Assembly: GCA_024407815.1 (NCBI GenBank)
Contig: JAKSVS010000002.1
Span: 1-64,000 of the forward strand
Direction of reading: 5' to 3'
Source: Mycoplasmoidaceae bacterium
GTDB lineage: Bacteria > Bacillota_I > Bacilli_A > Mycoplasmatales > Mycoplasmoidaceae
Length of the DNA stretch: 64,000 bases
Positions 45,101 to 59,978 of the stretch are shown here, piece by piece (the first letter of the stretch is position 1; each line of letters starts with the position of its first letter). The position numbers were made by a program, and so were the translations under genes. Under the pieces are notes generated by a model, which saw only the letters and a list, made by a program, of their open reading frames with translations, was not told the origin of the DNA and ran no database searches.

Positions 45101-47102
45101 GTTCAAAAACACGCAAGATAATAAAACATTCCTATTGATTGGCGCTCCAAATGTGGGCAAATCAACAATTTTTAACTTGTTGACTAACTCAACTGCAATA
45201 GTTAGTAACGTTGACCGTATGACAACAGAGCATACAATGGGCAAAATCAAGAAAACAAATGACTACTTAGTTGATTTACCTGGTATTTATAACTTATCGC
45301 ACCCAATCGCTGAAGAAAAAGAAACTCACTACCATTTACTTCACCATAAGGTCGATGCTGTTGTCAATGTAATTTCAGCATTTTCTATCCAACGTGATTT
45401 GTTTTTAACACTTCAGTGTATTGAAACAGGTATGCTTAACACTTTATGTGTTAATATGATGGATTTGATTAATTCAAAATCCATTGATTGAAAAAAGCTA
45501 TCGCAAAAATTAAATGGTTTAAAAATAATTCAGACAAGATCAAATAGAAACGAAAATACAAGAGATATTGTCGATTTTCTTTATACATCTAAAAAAGTTG
45601 ATCCGAATGTCGTTAAATACTCGGATGAAATTGAAAATCTCATTGCACAATATGAAAAAATTCTCCCTGTAACGAATGTTTCAAAGCGTTTTGCTGCACT
45701 AATGTTACTAGAACATAATGAATACTTCATTAGTGAAACAAAAGAACATTTTGTAGCTCAATGACCACAAATATCTGCTCTATTAAATAAAACAAAAAAC
45801 TATTTAGATCAAATACGACAAACAAAAATTGATTTCATTGCTAACTTATTAAAAGAAAGCCAATACAACGAAAACAATTACCTAAAAGTTGATTTGCTAA
45901 AACAAAATAAATTCGATCATTTCTTCCTAAAGAAATGAATTGGTATACCTTTGTTTCTTTTAATCGCTGTTGCTATCTATTATCTAGCGTTTGGCCACTT
46001 TGCTGGTGGTTGAATCCAAACAAATTTCAACCAAGCATTAACAAACAAAGATTGAGGTTTGGCTCATTGAATTTCTGTTGGTTTAACCAACATAAATTCT
46101 CCAGAGTGATTAACAAGTTTAATTGTTGATGGTATCTTGGGTGGGCTTTTTACAGTTCTATCGTTTATTCCAGCAATAGTTATTCTTTATGTTTGTGTAA
46201 CAATAATTCAACAAGTTGGTCTACTATCTAGGGTTTCAATCTTACTTGATAATGCCCTAAGTAAATTTGGTATTTCAGGCAGATCCGTTGTTAACCAATT
46301 AACAGCATTTGGATGTAACGTTCCTGCATTGATGTTGGCAAGGAGTAGTTCGTCAAAGAAAGAAAGGGTTATTTCTTTGCTGATAATTCCTTTCATTCCT
46401 TGTGCCACAAAAATAATTGTTGTTGGCGCTATTGCTAACGCAATAACTCTCACATGAGGATGATTATTTATATTCGGCGCTGTTGTGTTGTCTGGTGCTA
46501 TTGCTCTAATGCTTGGTTTAACTTTCTCTAAAACTTTATTCAGAAAAGAAAAGTCATTTTTCTGTGTTGAGATGGTAAATTGAAATGGTATTGACATAAG
46601 AATAATGTTTAAAAATGTTTGACAAACATTAAAGGGCTTTCTCAAGAAAGCAATGTTAACTATAACAATTGCTAGCATTGTGTTCTGATTGCTTTTACAC
46701 ATTGGATCGGGTGGTTATGTTGGCAGCAATTTTGAATTGTCATCACTTTACTACATTTCCAGATATGGATTCAGCTATATTTTGTGACCAGTTTTTGGTG
46801 GTTCAAATTGACAATTAACATCAAGTTTACTTGCTGGTATACCAGCAAAAGAATTAACCTTAACAACACTACAGATGACTGTTGGAAATTTGAGCACTTA
46901 TTTTGCCGATAAAAAGCCACTCGCTATTGCTTTTATCGTCTTTATGCTTTACTACATGCCTTGCATTCCTTCAATCAACACTATTTGTACTGAAGGAAAT
47001 GGAAAATACGCATTGTTAAATGTGGGGATTAGCTTTGCTACAGCCTACATATTGGGTGCACTAGTGTACTGAATTGGTACAGGAATTGCGATGGTGGCAT
47101 AA
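45084..47102 (+). CDS. feoB: Ferrous iron transporter FeoB
   Basis: Membrane Fe2+ importer with N-terminal GTPase. 672 residues. G1 GAPNVGKSTIFN, G3 DLPGIYNLS, G4-like VNMMDL; then a helical spacer and about ten membrane helices with the two Gate regions: GISGRSVVNQLTAFGCNVPALMLAR and SLLAGIPAKELTLTTLQ. The conserved Cys in GFGCNVP-type sequence is present (AFGCNVPA). Many TGA Trp codons. Supplies iron for the SUF system and the Fe-S lyases next door. Confidence 0.93.
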
Positions 47103-47103
47103 T

Positions 47104-47883
47104 ATGAAAAAACGTGTAATTCTATCGGTTATAATTTCAACCATCATTATTGGCGCTTTTGTCACTCTATGCTATTTCACATACACAATAGACGGTTGAA
47201 ATGAAAAGATTTTTTGGTGAACATGGTTTGGGATTGTTTGACTTACTGACACAATTGTTGGTCTAATAATCTTTTATGGAAAAAATCGAGCTGAAGATAC
47301 TAAAGCCTTTTGGCTTTTTATCATGATTTTAATCCCTGTTACTGGGGCAGCAATTGCTTTAATCTTCTGCTACAAAAACAAACTTGAGTACGAACAACCA
47401 GACAACGATCGCTCCAAACTATTACGAGCTATTTTTACAGCAAAAAAAACAATAAAAATTTATTCAAACTCGTTTTTTCCCTCTAACGAAACATACAAAG
47501 CTTTAAACTTTGCAAGATGAAAGAATGTTGATATTGAAATAATAATAAGCAAAATCCAAAACAAACGAAAAAGAAACTACGTAATCCATAATTTAAAAAA
47601 GAATCTAGAAAATAAAGTCAAATTATATTTTACTGATAAACAAATAACTCAATCATTCATTATCATAGATAATGAAAAAGGCTATATCACCGAAAAGAAC
47701 TTTAATTTTAAAAACATCTTTTCTCAAAATAACCTAAAGTCAAACATCGACATCAATAATCTTCTTTCAATATGAAATGAAGATCACATTGAATCACAAC
47801 TATGTGACGTATTTAACTACAAAATTGGATCTTTTGCCAAGTTTGGAATTAAACTAACTAAGATTTTTTACCCGTTCTACTAA
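47104..47883 (+). CDS. Truncated phospholipase D-like membrane protein
   Basis: 259 residues. Two N-terminal membrane helices and a PLDc_N-like segment (IMILIPVTGAAIALIFCYKNK), then a domain similar to the first half of cardiolipin synthase (LLRAIFTAKKTIKIYSNSFFPSNETYKAL). At the place of the HKD motif the sequence is ITQSFIIIDNEKGYITEKNF: the Asp is kept, the His and Lys are gone. The second PLD domain is missing. It follows feoB by one base. Catalysis is unlikely; a binding or structural role is inference. Confidence 0.65.
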
Positions 47884-47890
47884 TTTCATA

Positions 47891-48012
47891 TATAATATAT
47901 GAGCAATATACCAAAGACAGTAACCGGCTTAGGCCTTAATTCGTTACCGAGGAATATTATCATTTTAGATAAATACTCTAAGTGTCTTTGCTATACAAAG
48001 ACACTTTATTTG
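47891..48012 (+). promoter_or_regulatory. L10 leader with attenuator (rplJ-rplL)
   Basis: TATAAT at 47891-47896 is followed by the L10-leader-like sequence CCAAAGACAGTAACCGG and a terminator-type hairpin AAGTGTCTTTG-CTATA-CAAAGACACTT (47980-48006) with a T-rich tail. In bacteria L10(L12)4 binds this leader to repress its own synthesis. Confidence 0.8.
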
Positions 48013-48043
48013 TATATTGCCAACAAATTACGGAGGTCAGATT

Positions 48044-48532
48044 GTGTCAAAAGCAATTATTGAACAAAAAGCGAAAGCAACTGAAGAATTTGTTAGCGAA
48101 TTAAAAAATGCTAAGTCCTTCTTGGTGTTTGAATATTCAGGTCTTACAGTCAAAGAAATGACTGAAATGAGAGCTAAATTACACAAAGATGGTGCTTCAA
48201 TATCAATTGTTAAGAATAATATTCTTAACCGAGCATTAAAAGCAAACAAAATCGAAGTTGAAGAATGCAAAGGGCCAAACGCTGTAATCATCTGTACTGA
48301 TGACGAAGTATGTTCTTTCAAAGCAGTAGCTGATATTGCTAAGAAAAGAAATTTTGTAAAATTCAAATTTGGTCTTCTTGAAAACAACATCATTAAGCCT
48401 GACCAATTTGCTAAGATCGCTGCTATTCCAGGAAGAAAGGGTCTATACTCTATGTTCTTATCTTGCCTAACAGGCAGTCTAAGAAACTTCCTATACGGAC
48501 TTAACGCAGTTGGAAAGACTAAACAAGCATAA
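48044..48532 (+). CDS. rplJ: Ribosomal protein L10
   Basis: Base of the L7/L12 stalk. 162 residues: KAIIEQKAKATEEFVSELKNAKSFLVFEYSGLTV, then RAKLHKDGASISIVKNNI. The start is GTG 48044, chosen because GGAGGT lies 6 bases upstream; ATG 48017 would overlap the leader terminator and lacks a ribosome site. Followed by rplL. Confidence 0.93.
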   Translation: MSKAIIEQKAKATEEFVSELKNAKSFLVFEYSGLTVKEMTEMRAKLHKDGASISIVKNNILNRALKANKIEVEECKGPNAVIICTDDEVCSFKAVADIAKKRNFVKFKFGLLENNIIKPDQFAKIAAIPGRKGLYSMFLSCLTGSLRNFLYGLNAVGKTKQA

Positions 48533-48556
48533 TTTTAGAAAAGGAAATATATAAAC

Positions 48557-48922
48557 ATGGCAAAATTAACAAATCAACAAGTAATTGATTCATTAAAAGA
48601 AATGACTTTAATGGAAATCAATGATCTAGTAAAAGCGATCGAAACTGAATTCGGTGTTTCAGCTGCTGCTCCAGTAGCTGCTGCTCCAGCTGCAGCTGCT
48701 AACGCAGAACCATCATTAGTTACTTTAACATTAACTAGTGCTGGTGCAAGCAAAGTTGCTGTTATTAAAATCTACCGTGAAATAACTGGTTTAGGTTTAA
48801 TGGAAGCAAAGAACGCAGTAGACAAAGCTCCTTGTGTAGTTAAAGAAGGTATCAAGCCTGAAGAAGCTAAGGAACTTGGTAAGAAATTTACTGACGCTGG
48901 CGCAAAAGTTGAAATTAAGTAA
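48557..48922 (+). CDS. rplL: Ribosomal protein L7/L12
   Basis: Stalk protein that recruits translational GTPases. 121 residues: N-terminal dimer helices, Ala-rich hinge ([17 protein letters not shown]), C-terminal domain with [29 protein letters not shown] is upstream. Terminator follows 14 bases after the stop. Confidence 0.97.
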   Translation: MAKLTNQQVIDSLKEMTLMEINDLVKAIETEFGVSAAAPVAAAPAAAANAEPSLVTLTLTSAGASKVAVIKIYREITGLGLMEAKNAVDKAPCVVKEGIKPEEAKELGKKFTDAGAKVEIK

Positions 48923-48936
48923 TAACTTATTGCAGT

Positions 48937-48964
48937 AAAAATATGGCCATATGACCATATTTTT
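48937..48964 (+). terminator. Terminator of rplJ-rplL
   Basis: AAAAATATGG and CCATATTTTT form a 10 bp stem around CCATATGA. Confidence 0.83.
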
Positions 48965-48985
48965 AATTTATAATCTATATTAATT

Positions 48986-49246
48986 ATGATTGATAGACAA
49001 TACATAAAACAGCTTGCTAAATCAATGTGCTTTGATGTATCTGATGATCAAGCAGACAAAATTGTTTCTGAAATAAAAGAATTAAATGATTCTTTACAAC
49101 ACATTCTTAAAACTGATGCTAGTCCTGTTAACTACACTAGAGCAGTTAACTATGCAACTTTAAGACATGATGTTCCTGACAAACAATTAGAAAAAGATTA
49201 TTTATCAAATGCTAAAAAAGCTGACAAATACGTGGTTGGTAAGTAA
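48986..49246 (+). CDS. gatC: Asp/Glu-tRNA amidotransferase subunit C
   Basis: Small structural subunit of GatCAB. 86 residues with YIKQLAKSMCFDVSDDQADKIVSEI and LRHDVPDK. TATAAT at 48969-48974 predicts a leader of about 5 bases, so the mRNA is essentially leaderless. gatA starts 2 bases after its stop. Confidence 0.9.
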   Translation: MIDRQYIKQLAKSMCFDVSDDQADKIVSEIKELNDSLQHILKTDASPVNYTRAVNYATLRHDVPDKQLEKDYLSNAKKADKYVVGK

Positions 49247-49248
49247 TT

Positions 49249-50646
49249 ATGAAATCTGTTATTTTAAAATTACATGACCAGTTGGTTAATAACCAAACAA
49301 CACCACAAAAGCTTGTTGATGATGCTAAAGCTTTGGCAGACAAATACAGTTTTACCAATTCAATAATCACTCCAATTTTTAAAGTTTCTGATGTTCCCTT
49401 TAATAAAGACAACTTGTTGTCTTGCATTCCTTATTCGCTTAAAGATAACATTTCAACTCAAGGAATTAGAACAACTGGTGGTAGTAAGTTTTTAGAAACT
49501 TACATTCCTCCATTTAATTCAACAGTGTATGGAATTTTAAAAGTGAATGGTGCTTCATTAATCTCTAAAGATTCGCTTGATGAATATGGTCTAGGCGGAA
49601 CTGGATTGTATTGTTTTACTGGAGTTGTTCGTAATCCATTAAATAAAGAGCGAAGAACCGGCGGTTCTTCCTCTGGCTCTGTTGCCAATGTTGCTTCAGG
49701 AATCAACGCTTTTGCCATTGGTTCTGATACTGGTGATTCTATTAGAAGACCTGCTTCACTGACTGGCATTGTTGGTTACAAACCAACATATGGTGCCATT
49801 TCCAGATATGGCGTTTTCCCATATGCTCCAAGTTTTGATCACGTTGGTATCTTATCTAAATACGTGGCTGATGCAACAATAGTTGCAAGCTATTTAATTA
49901 AACACGACCCAAAAGATTACACATCATCAAAAGCAATCAAAGATGTTAAACTAGAAAATCTTAAAAAAATAGAACACATAAAATTTGTTGTTATAAAAAA
50001 CATGATTGAGATGTTTGATCAAGACAAACAAAAATTATTCAACGATTTGTGCGCAAAATTAAAATCTTTGGGACACACAATTGTTAAAACAACAATTGAC
50101 CTAAATATATTAGATGCATCGAATTTTGCTTACAAAACTCTAACTTATTCTGAAGCATATAGCTGTTATTCTAACCTTCAAGGAATAACTTTTGGTAGAA
50201 ATGTTGGTAAGGATACTGATGACTATTTTACTTCTTTAATCAAATCTCGTTCCGAAGGAATCGGAAAAGAGTTAAAGAGAAGATTTATAATTGGTGCCTT
50301 TTTAACTACCAAAGAAAACAATGAAGGAATTACTTCTGATGCCAGAAGTATTAGACACCACATTCAAAATGTTCACGAGAACTTGCTAAAGCAAGGTGAT
50401 TGCATTTTGATGCCATCAGTATATGGTGTTGCTAAGAAAATTGAAGACTTAAGTCCAAACTTAAATTATGATAACTGATTGAAGTTTGACAACTTTTCTG
50501 GAACACCAAGTATAACCATTCCCTTCACTAAATGCGAGGAAGGTCTTCCTTGAGGTTTATCTTTATCAGCCGGCATCAACCAAGACATGAAATTATTAAA
50601 TATTGCTTTCAATCTTGAAAGCATATTAGGAGGCGACAATGAATAA
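49249..50646 (+). CDS. gatA: Asp/Glu-tRNA amidotransferase subunit A
   Basis: Amidase that frees ammonia from glutamine for Gln-tRNA formation. 465 residues. Catalytic Ser-cis-Ser-Lys: Lys in PYSLKDNIS, Ser in RTGGSSSGSVAN, Ser in GSDTGDSIRRPASL (family GSDTGGSIR, so one Gly is Asp here). Ends with four codons overlapping gatB. Confidence 0.95.
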
Positions 50647-52078
50647 TTTTCAAACAGTAGTTGGTATTGAAGTTCATACAGTTGTCAACTCCAAAACAAA
50701 AATGTTTAGTGGCACAAAAAGTTGTCACACAGACCCAGTTAACACCAACATAAATGAAATCGATTTGGGTTTACCTGGTACATTACCTTCAGTTAATGAA
50801 GAGGTAATAAAAAAGGCCATATGCTTAGCTCAAGCTTTACATATGAAAATTGCTGATGTCATTTCATTCGATAGAAAGAATTATTTCTATCGTGACCTGC
50901 CAAAAGGTTTCCAGATAACTCAACAATTTAATCCAATTGGTACTGATGGCTATGTAGAAATTGAAGTAGATGGAAAGAAAAAGAAAATTCGTATTGAACG
51001 AATTCACATGGAAGAAGATACTGCAAAGCAACTAAAAGTTGATAATAAAGTCTTGCTTGACTATAACCGTTGTGGTATGCCATTAATTGAAATAGTTTCT
51101 AAACCCGACATTGCTTCTGCCAAAGAAGCAATGGCATACTTAACACAACTAAAGAGAATCCTTAACTTTTGTGGTGAAATTTCTGATGCCAAAATGGAAG
51201 AAGGTAGCTTAAGAGCTGATGTTAATATTTCAATCAATCCATATGGTTCTAAAGCATATGGAACAAGAGTTGAAATAAAAAATATCAACTCAATAAACAA
51301 TGTTGGTAGAGCCATTACATACGAGGCCAATAGACAAGCAGGTCTGTACCTCCAAGGTAAAACATTTAATCAAGAAACAAGAAGATTTGATGATGCAAAG
51401 GGCGAAACAATCTACATGCGTGATAAAACATCTGCTGTTGATTACCACTTTATGCCTGAACCAAATATTCTTCCATTTAAACTTGATCCAAGTTTTAAAC
51501 AAGACGCTTTGAATCGTGTTAAATTCTCATTAGATGAAGTTATTCAGCAATTACATCAACTTGGATTAGATGATAAGATTGCTGCCCAATTACTTGATGA
51601 CTATCCTTTATATAAAGTGTTTAGTTTGGTTCTTAACGAAGTTAAAGATGTTCAATATGTTCTAACATGAATATTAGTTGAATTGGTTGGTCTATTAAAA
51701 AAAGACAACAAAACTATAGAAAGTATTGATGAAAATAAAGTTTCCAAGATTATTGATTTTATCAAAATCCTTCAAAGTGGAAAAATAAATGCAAAACAAG
51801 GTAAAACAATAATTGCTGAAATATACTCAACTGATTTAGATGCTAAATCAATAATCGAAAAACATGGATTTAAACAAATAACTGACCCAAGAGAAATTGA
51901 GAATCTTCTTGTGCCAATTGTTGAGAAAAATCTTGCAGTTATTCAAAAGAATAAAGACAGGCCAGAGCGTTACGAAAAAATGATAATTGGTTTGCTAATG
52001 AAAGAAACCAAAGGTCAAGCAAACCCTGTAATTTCAGCTGACGTTCTTAAAAAAGTAATAACTGAAAAAATAAAATAA
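50639..52078 (+). CDS. gatB: Asp/Glu-tRNA amidotransferase subunit B
   Basis: Kinase/transamidase subunit that binds Glu-tRNA-Gln and activates the glutamate. 479 residues: GIEVHTVVNSKTKMFSG, FDRKNYFYRDLPKGFQITQ, HMEEDTAKQ, EEGSLRADVNIS, and the C-terminal YqeY-like tail with GKINAKQGK. One TGA Trp. Shine-Dalgarno TAGGAGG precedes the ATG within gatA. Confidence 0.96.
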
Positions 52079-52099
52079 AAAACACATTATGTGTTTTTT
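52077..52099. terminator. Bidirectional terminator (gatB / uvrA)
   Basis: AAAAAACACA-TTA-TGTGTTTTTT, a 10 bp perfect stem. gatB ends in its first bases and uvrA's stop begins at its far end. Confidence 0.88.
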
Positions 52100-54951
52100 T
52101 ATTTCTTTTGTTTTAATAGTGGTTTTAAAAACTTGGCTGTGTAAGAAATATCTTCATCTTTTATTATTTGTTCTGGTGTACCAGTAGTTATGATTCTACC
52201 ACCACGATCACCACCATCAGGACCCAAATCAATTATGTAATCAGCACACTTGATAATATCAAGATTGTGTTCGATAATGATAACTGTTGCACCATTATCA
52301 ACAATTCTGTTTAGTACTTCAATTAATTTTGCAATATCGTGTTGGTGCAAACCAGTTGATGGTTCGTCTAAAACAATTATTGTTTTATCACTTGCTTTTC
52401 TTTGCAAGAATTTAGCTAATTTTATTCTTTGTGCTTCACCACCAGATAAATCAGTTGATGGTTCACCTAGTTTTATATAGCCTAGACCAACATCTTTCAT
52501 CAATTCAAGCTTACGCTTGATAGATGGAATGTTTTGGAAAAATTCATATGCTTCATCAACAGACATTTCCAAAACATCATATATTGATTTATTCTTATAA
52601 AGAATAGATAGAGTTTCTTGGTTGTATCTCTTTCCCCCACACTCATCACATTTAACATAAACATCGGGCAAGAAATGCATTTCAATTCTTATGTATCCAT
52701 CACCTTGACATTTTTCGCAACGACCTGATTCAACATTAAAACTAAATCTACCTTTATCAAATCCTCGGGCTTTAGCTTCTGGTGTATTAGCAAATACACC
52801 ACGAATGTCATCAAATATGCCAGTGTATGTGGCTGGGTTTGATCTTGGTGTTCGTCCAATTGGTTCCTGGGTTATGACAATTAGATTATCAATATCTTGA
52901 ATGCCTGTTAGATCTGTAACTTTAGGTGCTAACTCAAATGGATTAAATAATATCTTATTGATATTAGCAACAAGAGTTTCATTAATCAACGTTGATTTTC
53001 CTGAACCGGAAACACCGGTAACACAAATCATTTTTCCCAAAGGAAAAGTAACATTAATATTTTTTAAGTTATTAAGTTTTGCACCCTTGAGAACAATCTT
53101 CTTGCCGTTTCCACCACGTCGTTTTTTTGGAACGGGAATAGTATATTCACAAGATAAATATTTTCCAGTTATAGATTGCTTAGAAGCAATAATGTCATCA
53201 ACAGTTCCTTTGGCCACAATCTTTCCACCGTTTATTCCAGCTAACGGGCCAACGTCCACTAAATAATCGGCGGCTTTCATAGTATCCATGTCATGTTCAA
53301 CAACAATCAATGAGTTTCCTAAATCTCTCATTGATTTCATTGTGCTAATCAATTTTTGATTATCTCTTTGGTGAAGACCAATTGATGGTTCATCAAGAAC
53401 ATATAGAACTCCAGTTAAACTTGAACCAATTTGTGCAGCAAGTCTAATTCTTTGGTTTTCTCCACCTGATAGCGTTCCAGCTGATCTTGACAAAGTCAAA
53501 TAATCAAGACCAACGTTAATCAAAAATTCTAATCGATTAATTATTTCTTTTAGAACTTGTTTTCCAATCTGTCTTTCAGTTTCATTTAATTCAAGTCCTA
53601 GGAACCAATCATGCATCTCTGCAACCGACATGTCACATACATCCATAATTGATTTACCATTAATTTTTACAGATAAAGCTTTTTCATTTAAACGATGACC
53701 ATGACATTTCTTACATGGTTTTTCAACCATGTACATTCCATAAAACTCTCTTGCCATTTCTGAATTTGTTTCCAAATGTCTACGTTTAATGGCCGCTAAG
53801 ACACCTTCGATTGGTTCATTGTAAACATATGTTTTGTGGCTTGCAGATTTTGCTGTAACCTCAATTGGCTCATCGCTACCCCACATCATCAAATCTATCT
53901 CTTTACGAGATAGTTTTTTTATTGGAGTGTTTCTATCAATATGATAATGATCAAGCAAGGCAGAGAATTTTTGTCACTCAAGATTTTTCGAATCCATCGT
54001 ATTTTTAAATCATCTAATTCCGCCTTCGTTAATTGTTAAATTTCGATCAGGAATCATCCTATCTTCATCGGGTTCATATGTAAAGCCTAAGCCTTTACAT
54101 TCCTCACAATATCCTGTTGGTGAATTAAATGAAAATAATCTAGGCTCCATTTCTGGAATGCTAAAGCCACAAACTGGACATGAATGAGTTTTTGAATAAA
54201 GAACATCTTTATTTCCATCTCAAATAACAACTTTATTGTTACCATGTTTCAAACATGTTTCTACTGCTTCTGTTAGTCTTTCGTGAGTTTGATTGTCTTC
54301 GTTTAAAACGATACGATCAACAATTATGTCAATGAAATGGAATTTATTTTTATCAAGTTCAATTTTTTCGTCCAACGAACAAACATTGCCATCAATTCTT
54401 ACACGTAAGAAACCATCTAGTTTTAACTTATTTAATTCTTTCGCAAAAGTTCCTTTTTGCTTAAAAGCAATTGGCGCTAAAATTTGGATCTTGCTTTCCA
54501 ATTTATGATCCAAATAAATTTTTTCAACAATTTGCTTTGTTGTTAAGGTTTTTATTGGCCCGTGTCCTTTAGGACAATAAGGTACACCGATTCGTGCTCA
54601 AAGCAATCTTAAGTAGTCGTAAATTTCAGTAACGGTGCCAACGGTTGATCTAGGGTTGTTGCTAGTTGTTTTTTGATCAATAGATATAGCAGGAAGCAAT
54701 CCCTCAATCGAATCAACATCTGGCTTATCATTATTACCTAAAAATTGTCTTGCATAGCTAGACAATGATTCAAGATATCTTCTTTGTCCTTCAGCATAAA
54801 TTGTGTTGAAAGCTAAAGATGATTTTCCTGAACCAGATAAACCGGTCATAACCACCAATTTATTCTTAGGAATAGTAATGTTAACGTTTTTTAGGTTGTT
54901 TTGTCTTGCCCCTTGGACATAGATAAAATTGTGTAAGTCTTGCTTTGCCAT
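52099..54951 (-). CDS. uvrA: Excinuclease ABC subunit A
   Basis: Damage-recognition ATPase of nucleotide excision repair. 950 residues. First Walker [14 protein letters not shown]; zinc module [19 protein letters not shown]...CEECKG; first signature [12 protein letters not shown]; second Walker [12 protein letters not shown]; second zinc module [29 protein letters not shown] is present; second signature [13 protein letters not shown] checked both inter-fragment gaps; only TGA Trp codons occur. Confidence 0.96.
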
Positions 54952-55062
54952 AATATTTATATTTTATTATTATTTTTTATTGTATGCGTTATTTTAGAAA
55001 TAAAAAGACAACCATTTATATAAATGAAGTAGCTTTTATAAATGTGTGAAATAAGCCATCAT

Positions 55063-55102
55063 TACATAGGTAAACCTATGTATTTTTATATATATTTTTT
55101 TA
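55063..55102 (+). terminator. Terminator-like hairpin in the uvrA-mnmA gap
   Basis: TACATAGG-TAAA-CCTATGTA followed by TTTTT and later T7. It faces mnmA but no gene lies between uvrA and it, so it is either an attenuator of mnmA or the end of a short RNA. Confidence 0.6.
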
Positions 55103-55127
55103 TTTAAATAATAAATATAATTATTAC

Positions 55128-56249
55128 ATGAAAAACAAGAAACAAAAAACAGTTGTACTTGGTTTAAGCGGTGGTGTTGACTCCGCTGTTTCTTGTTATT
55201 TACTTTTAAAACGGGGTTACAATGTTATCCCAGTTTTTATGAAAAACTGAGACTCTGTCATTAATGATGACATCAAGGGCCATAGTAAAAAAATACCGGA
55301 TGGTTGCGAGAGCAATGTAGATTACTTGGCTGCTAAAAAAGTTGCTAACTTCTTCCATCTTAAACTTCACAAAGTGGAGTTTATTAGGGAATATTGGAAT
55401 GATGTTTTCAAATATTTTATCACTCAATATAAAAAATCATTGACGCCCAACCCTGATATTTTATGTAATAAATACATAAAGTTCGAAGCATTCAGAAAAT
55501 ATGCTTCCGAAAAATTTGATGCTGACTATATAGCAACTGGACATTATGCGGATATAAAGCGCAATAAAAATGGAACATTTTTGCTTATTCCAACTGATTT
55601 AACTAAAGATCAGACATATTTTCTTGCTGACCTAAATCAAAAACAATTAGCTAAAGTAATTTTTCCTCTAGCTAAATTAACTAAAGTTAAAGTTAGACAA
55701 ATTGCTAAAAGAATCAAACTGCCAAACTGAGATAGAAAAGACTCAATGGGAATTTGTTTTATTGGCAAAAGAGAATTCCAAGAATTCTTATCTAACTACA
55801 TCCCAAACAAACCAGGAAAAATTGTTGATATCAAAACAAAGAAAGTCATTGGTAAACACATTGGGACAAAGTATTATACATTTGGTCAAAACAAAGAACT
55901 ACACTTGTCTGGACAAGAGTGCAAGTACTTTGTTTGCGATAAAGACGTAAAAAAGAATATCATTTATGTATGCGCTCAAGCTGATAAAAATAAATATTTA
56001 TTAAGCTCAGCATGTGAATTAACTGACTTTAATTTTATCAATCCTGTTAGTGCAGCAGCGTTATCTAACTTAAAAGTTAGGTTCAGACATCTCCAAAAAC
56101 TAATAAAAGTTAAATCACTAAAAAAAATAAAAAATAAATGAATATTAAAATATGATAGAACGTTATCAGTTACGCCCGGCCAGTACGCTGTTCTGTACAA
56201 AAATGAAGTGTGCATAGGATGTGGGGAGATTGCCAGAGTGCTTAAATAA
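55128..56249 (+). CDS. mnmA: tRNA 2-thiouridylase MnmA
   Basis: Adenylates and thiolates U34 of Lys, Glu and Gln tRNAs. 373 residues. PP-loop [11 protein letters not shown], catalytic Cys in [19 protein letters not shown], and second Cys in [11 protein letters not shown]. Uses sulfur relayed from a cysteine desulfurase, here most likely SufS. alaS follows after 2 bases. Confidence 0.94.
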
Positions 56250-56251
56250 TT

Positions 56252-58949
<2,698 letters not shown>

Positions 58950-58954
<5 letters not shown>

Positions 58955-58979
58955 TCGGACTCGCACCCGATTATTTTTA
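58950..58979. terminator. Bidirectional terminator (alaS / HAD hydrolase)
   Basis: AATAATCGG and CCGATTATT form a 9 bp stem around ACTCGCAC, with T-rich tail on plus and A-rich on the other side. alaS stops in the first arm. Confidence 0.82.
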
Positions 58980-59978
58980 TTTAAGTTTTGTTCGAATTAA
59001 TTTCTTGTCATCTTCAAATTCAAGATTTTTGTTTATCTTTACTTTCAAACCTAGCTTGAAAATCTTATTTAATTCTCTTGCAACGCCTTGTTCGTGGTTG
59101 TTATGAGTTGTTATATGCTTTGCCGCTTTCTTGGCTGTAGCGCTTCCATTTTTCATCGCATAGCTTTGACCGGCTGTCTCTAGCATCTCAACATCATTAT
59201 GATTGTCACCAAACACAAAACATCTTTCCAAAGGAATATCATAATACACCGAAAGATATCTTAGAGCCATTCCCTTATTAGGGAAAAGGCTGTTAATTTC
59301 AATGATAGTGCCAACGTGTTCTTCGGTTCAACTTCGTACAACAACTGATGAACAAATCTCTTTAATACGATGTTCAAGTTTTTTAGCGTTCTTCATATCA
59401 CGTAATTCAATAAGAACTGAATATGCACCGTTTTTTAGTTTACTAAAATCATCCGAAACAAATTGGATATCTTTAGTAGTGAAGATGTTGAATTTGGAAA
59501 GTTCTTTTTTAACTTGTGCGTTGCTAACTTTTTTTCTATAGTCTTTAAGAAAAAATGTACCATCAGGAGTTTCCAAGATAACATTCAAAAATATTTTTTG
59601 AACAATTGGATCTTCCAAAATTTTATAAATAACTTCAGTATTTATAAAGAATTCAAGAGGCTTGAATCCGCGATCACATGGATTTCAGATAATAGCACCA
59701 TTGTAATTTACCAATGGTGTTTTAAGTCTTAGCTGACGATAATAGTCAAGACTAGATCTTTGTGGTCTAGCGGTAAATAAGCAAACAATGTGTCCCTGCT
59801 TATTAAGTTCATTAATAACATCCCTAGTGTAAGAACGAATATAACAGTCTCTATTTAGTAATGTTCCATCTAAATCGGTACAAATTAAACAACGTTTATC
59901 AAATTTAACTTTTGCTAAACGCTTATTTATTCTTCAACGAAGAATATCTTTCTTTGTAGACTTATTTTTTTGTGCCAT
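58977..59978 (-). CDS. Cof-type HAD hydrolase
   Basis: Haloacid-dehalogenase phosphatase, Cof subfamily, probably acting on sugar phosphates or nucleotides. 333 residues. Motif I CTDLDGTLLNRD, motif II LFTARPQRS region, and motifs III-IV with ...VFGDNHNDVEML, followed by KNGSATAKKAAKH. N-terminus is basic. Its ATG shares one base with the trpS stop. The same trpS-HAD adjacency occurs in Mycoplasma genitalium, as I recall. Confidence 0.9.

Noticed and set aside
48017..48043. Upstream ATG start for rplJ
   Set aside because: GGAGGT lies downstream of it and fits the GTG at 48044; the extension overlaps the leader tail.
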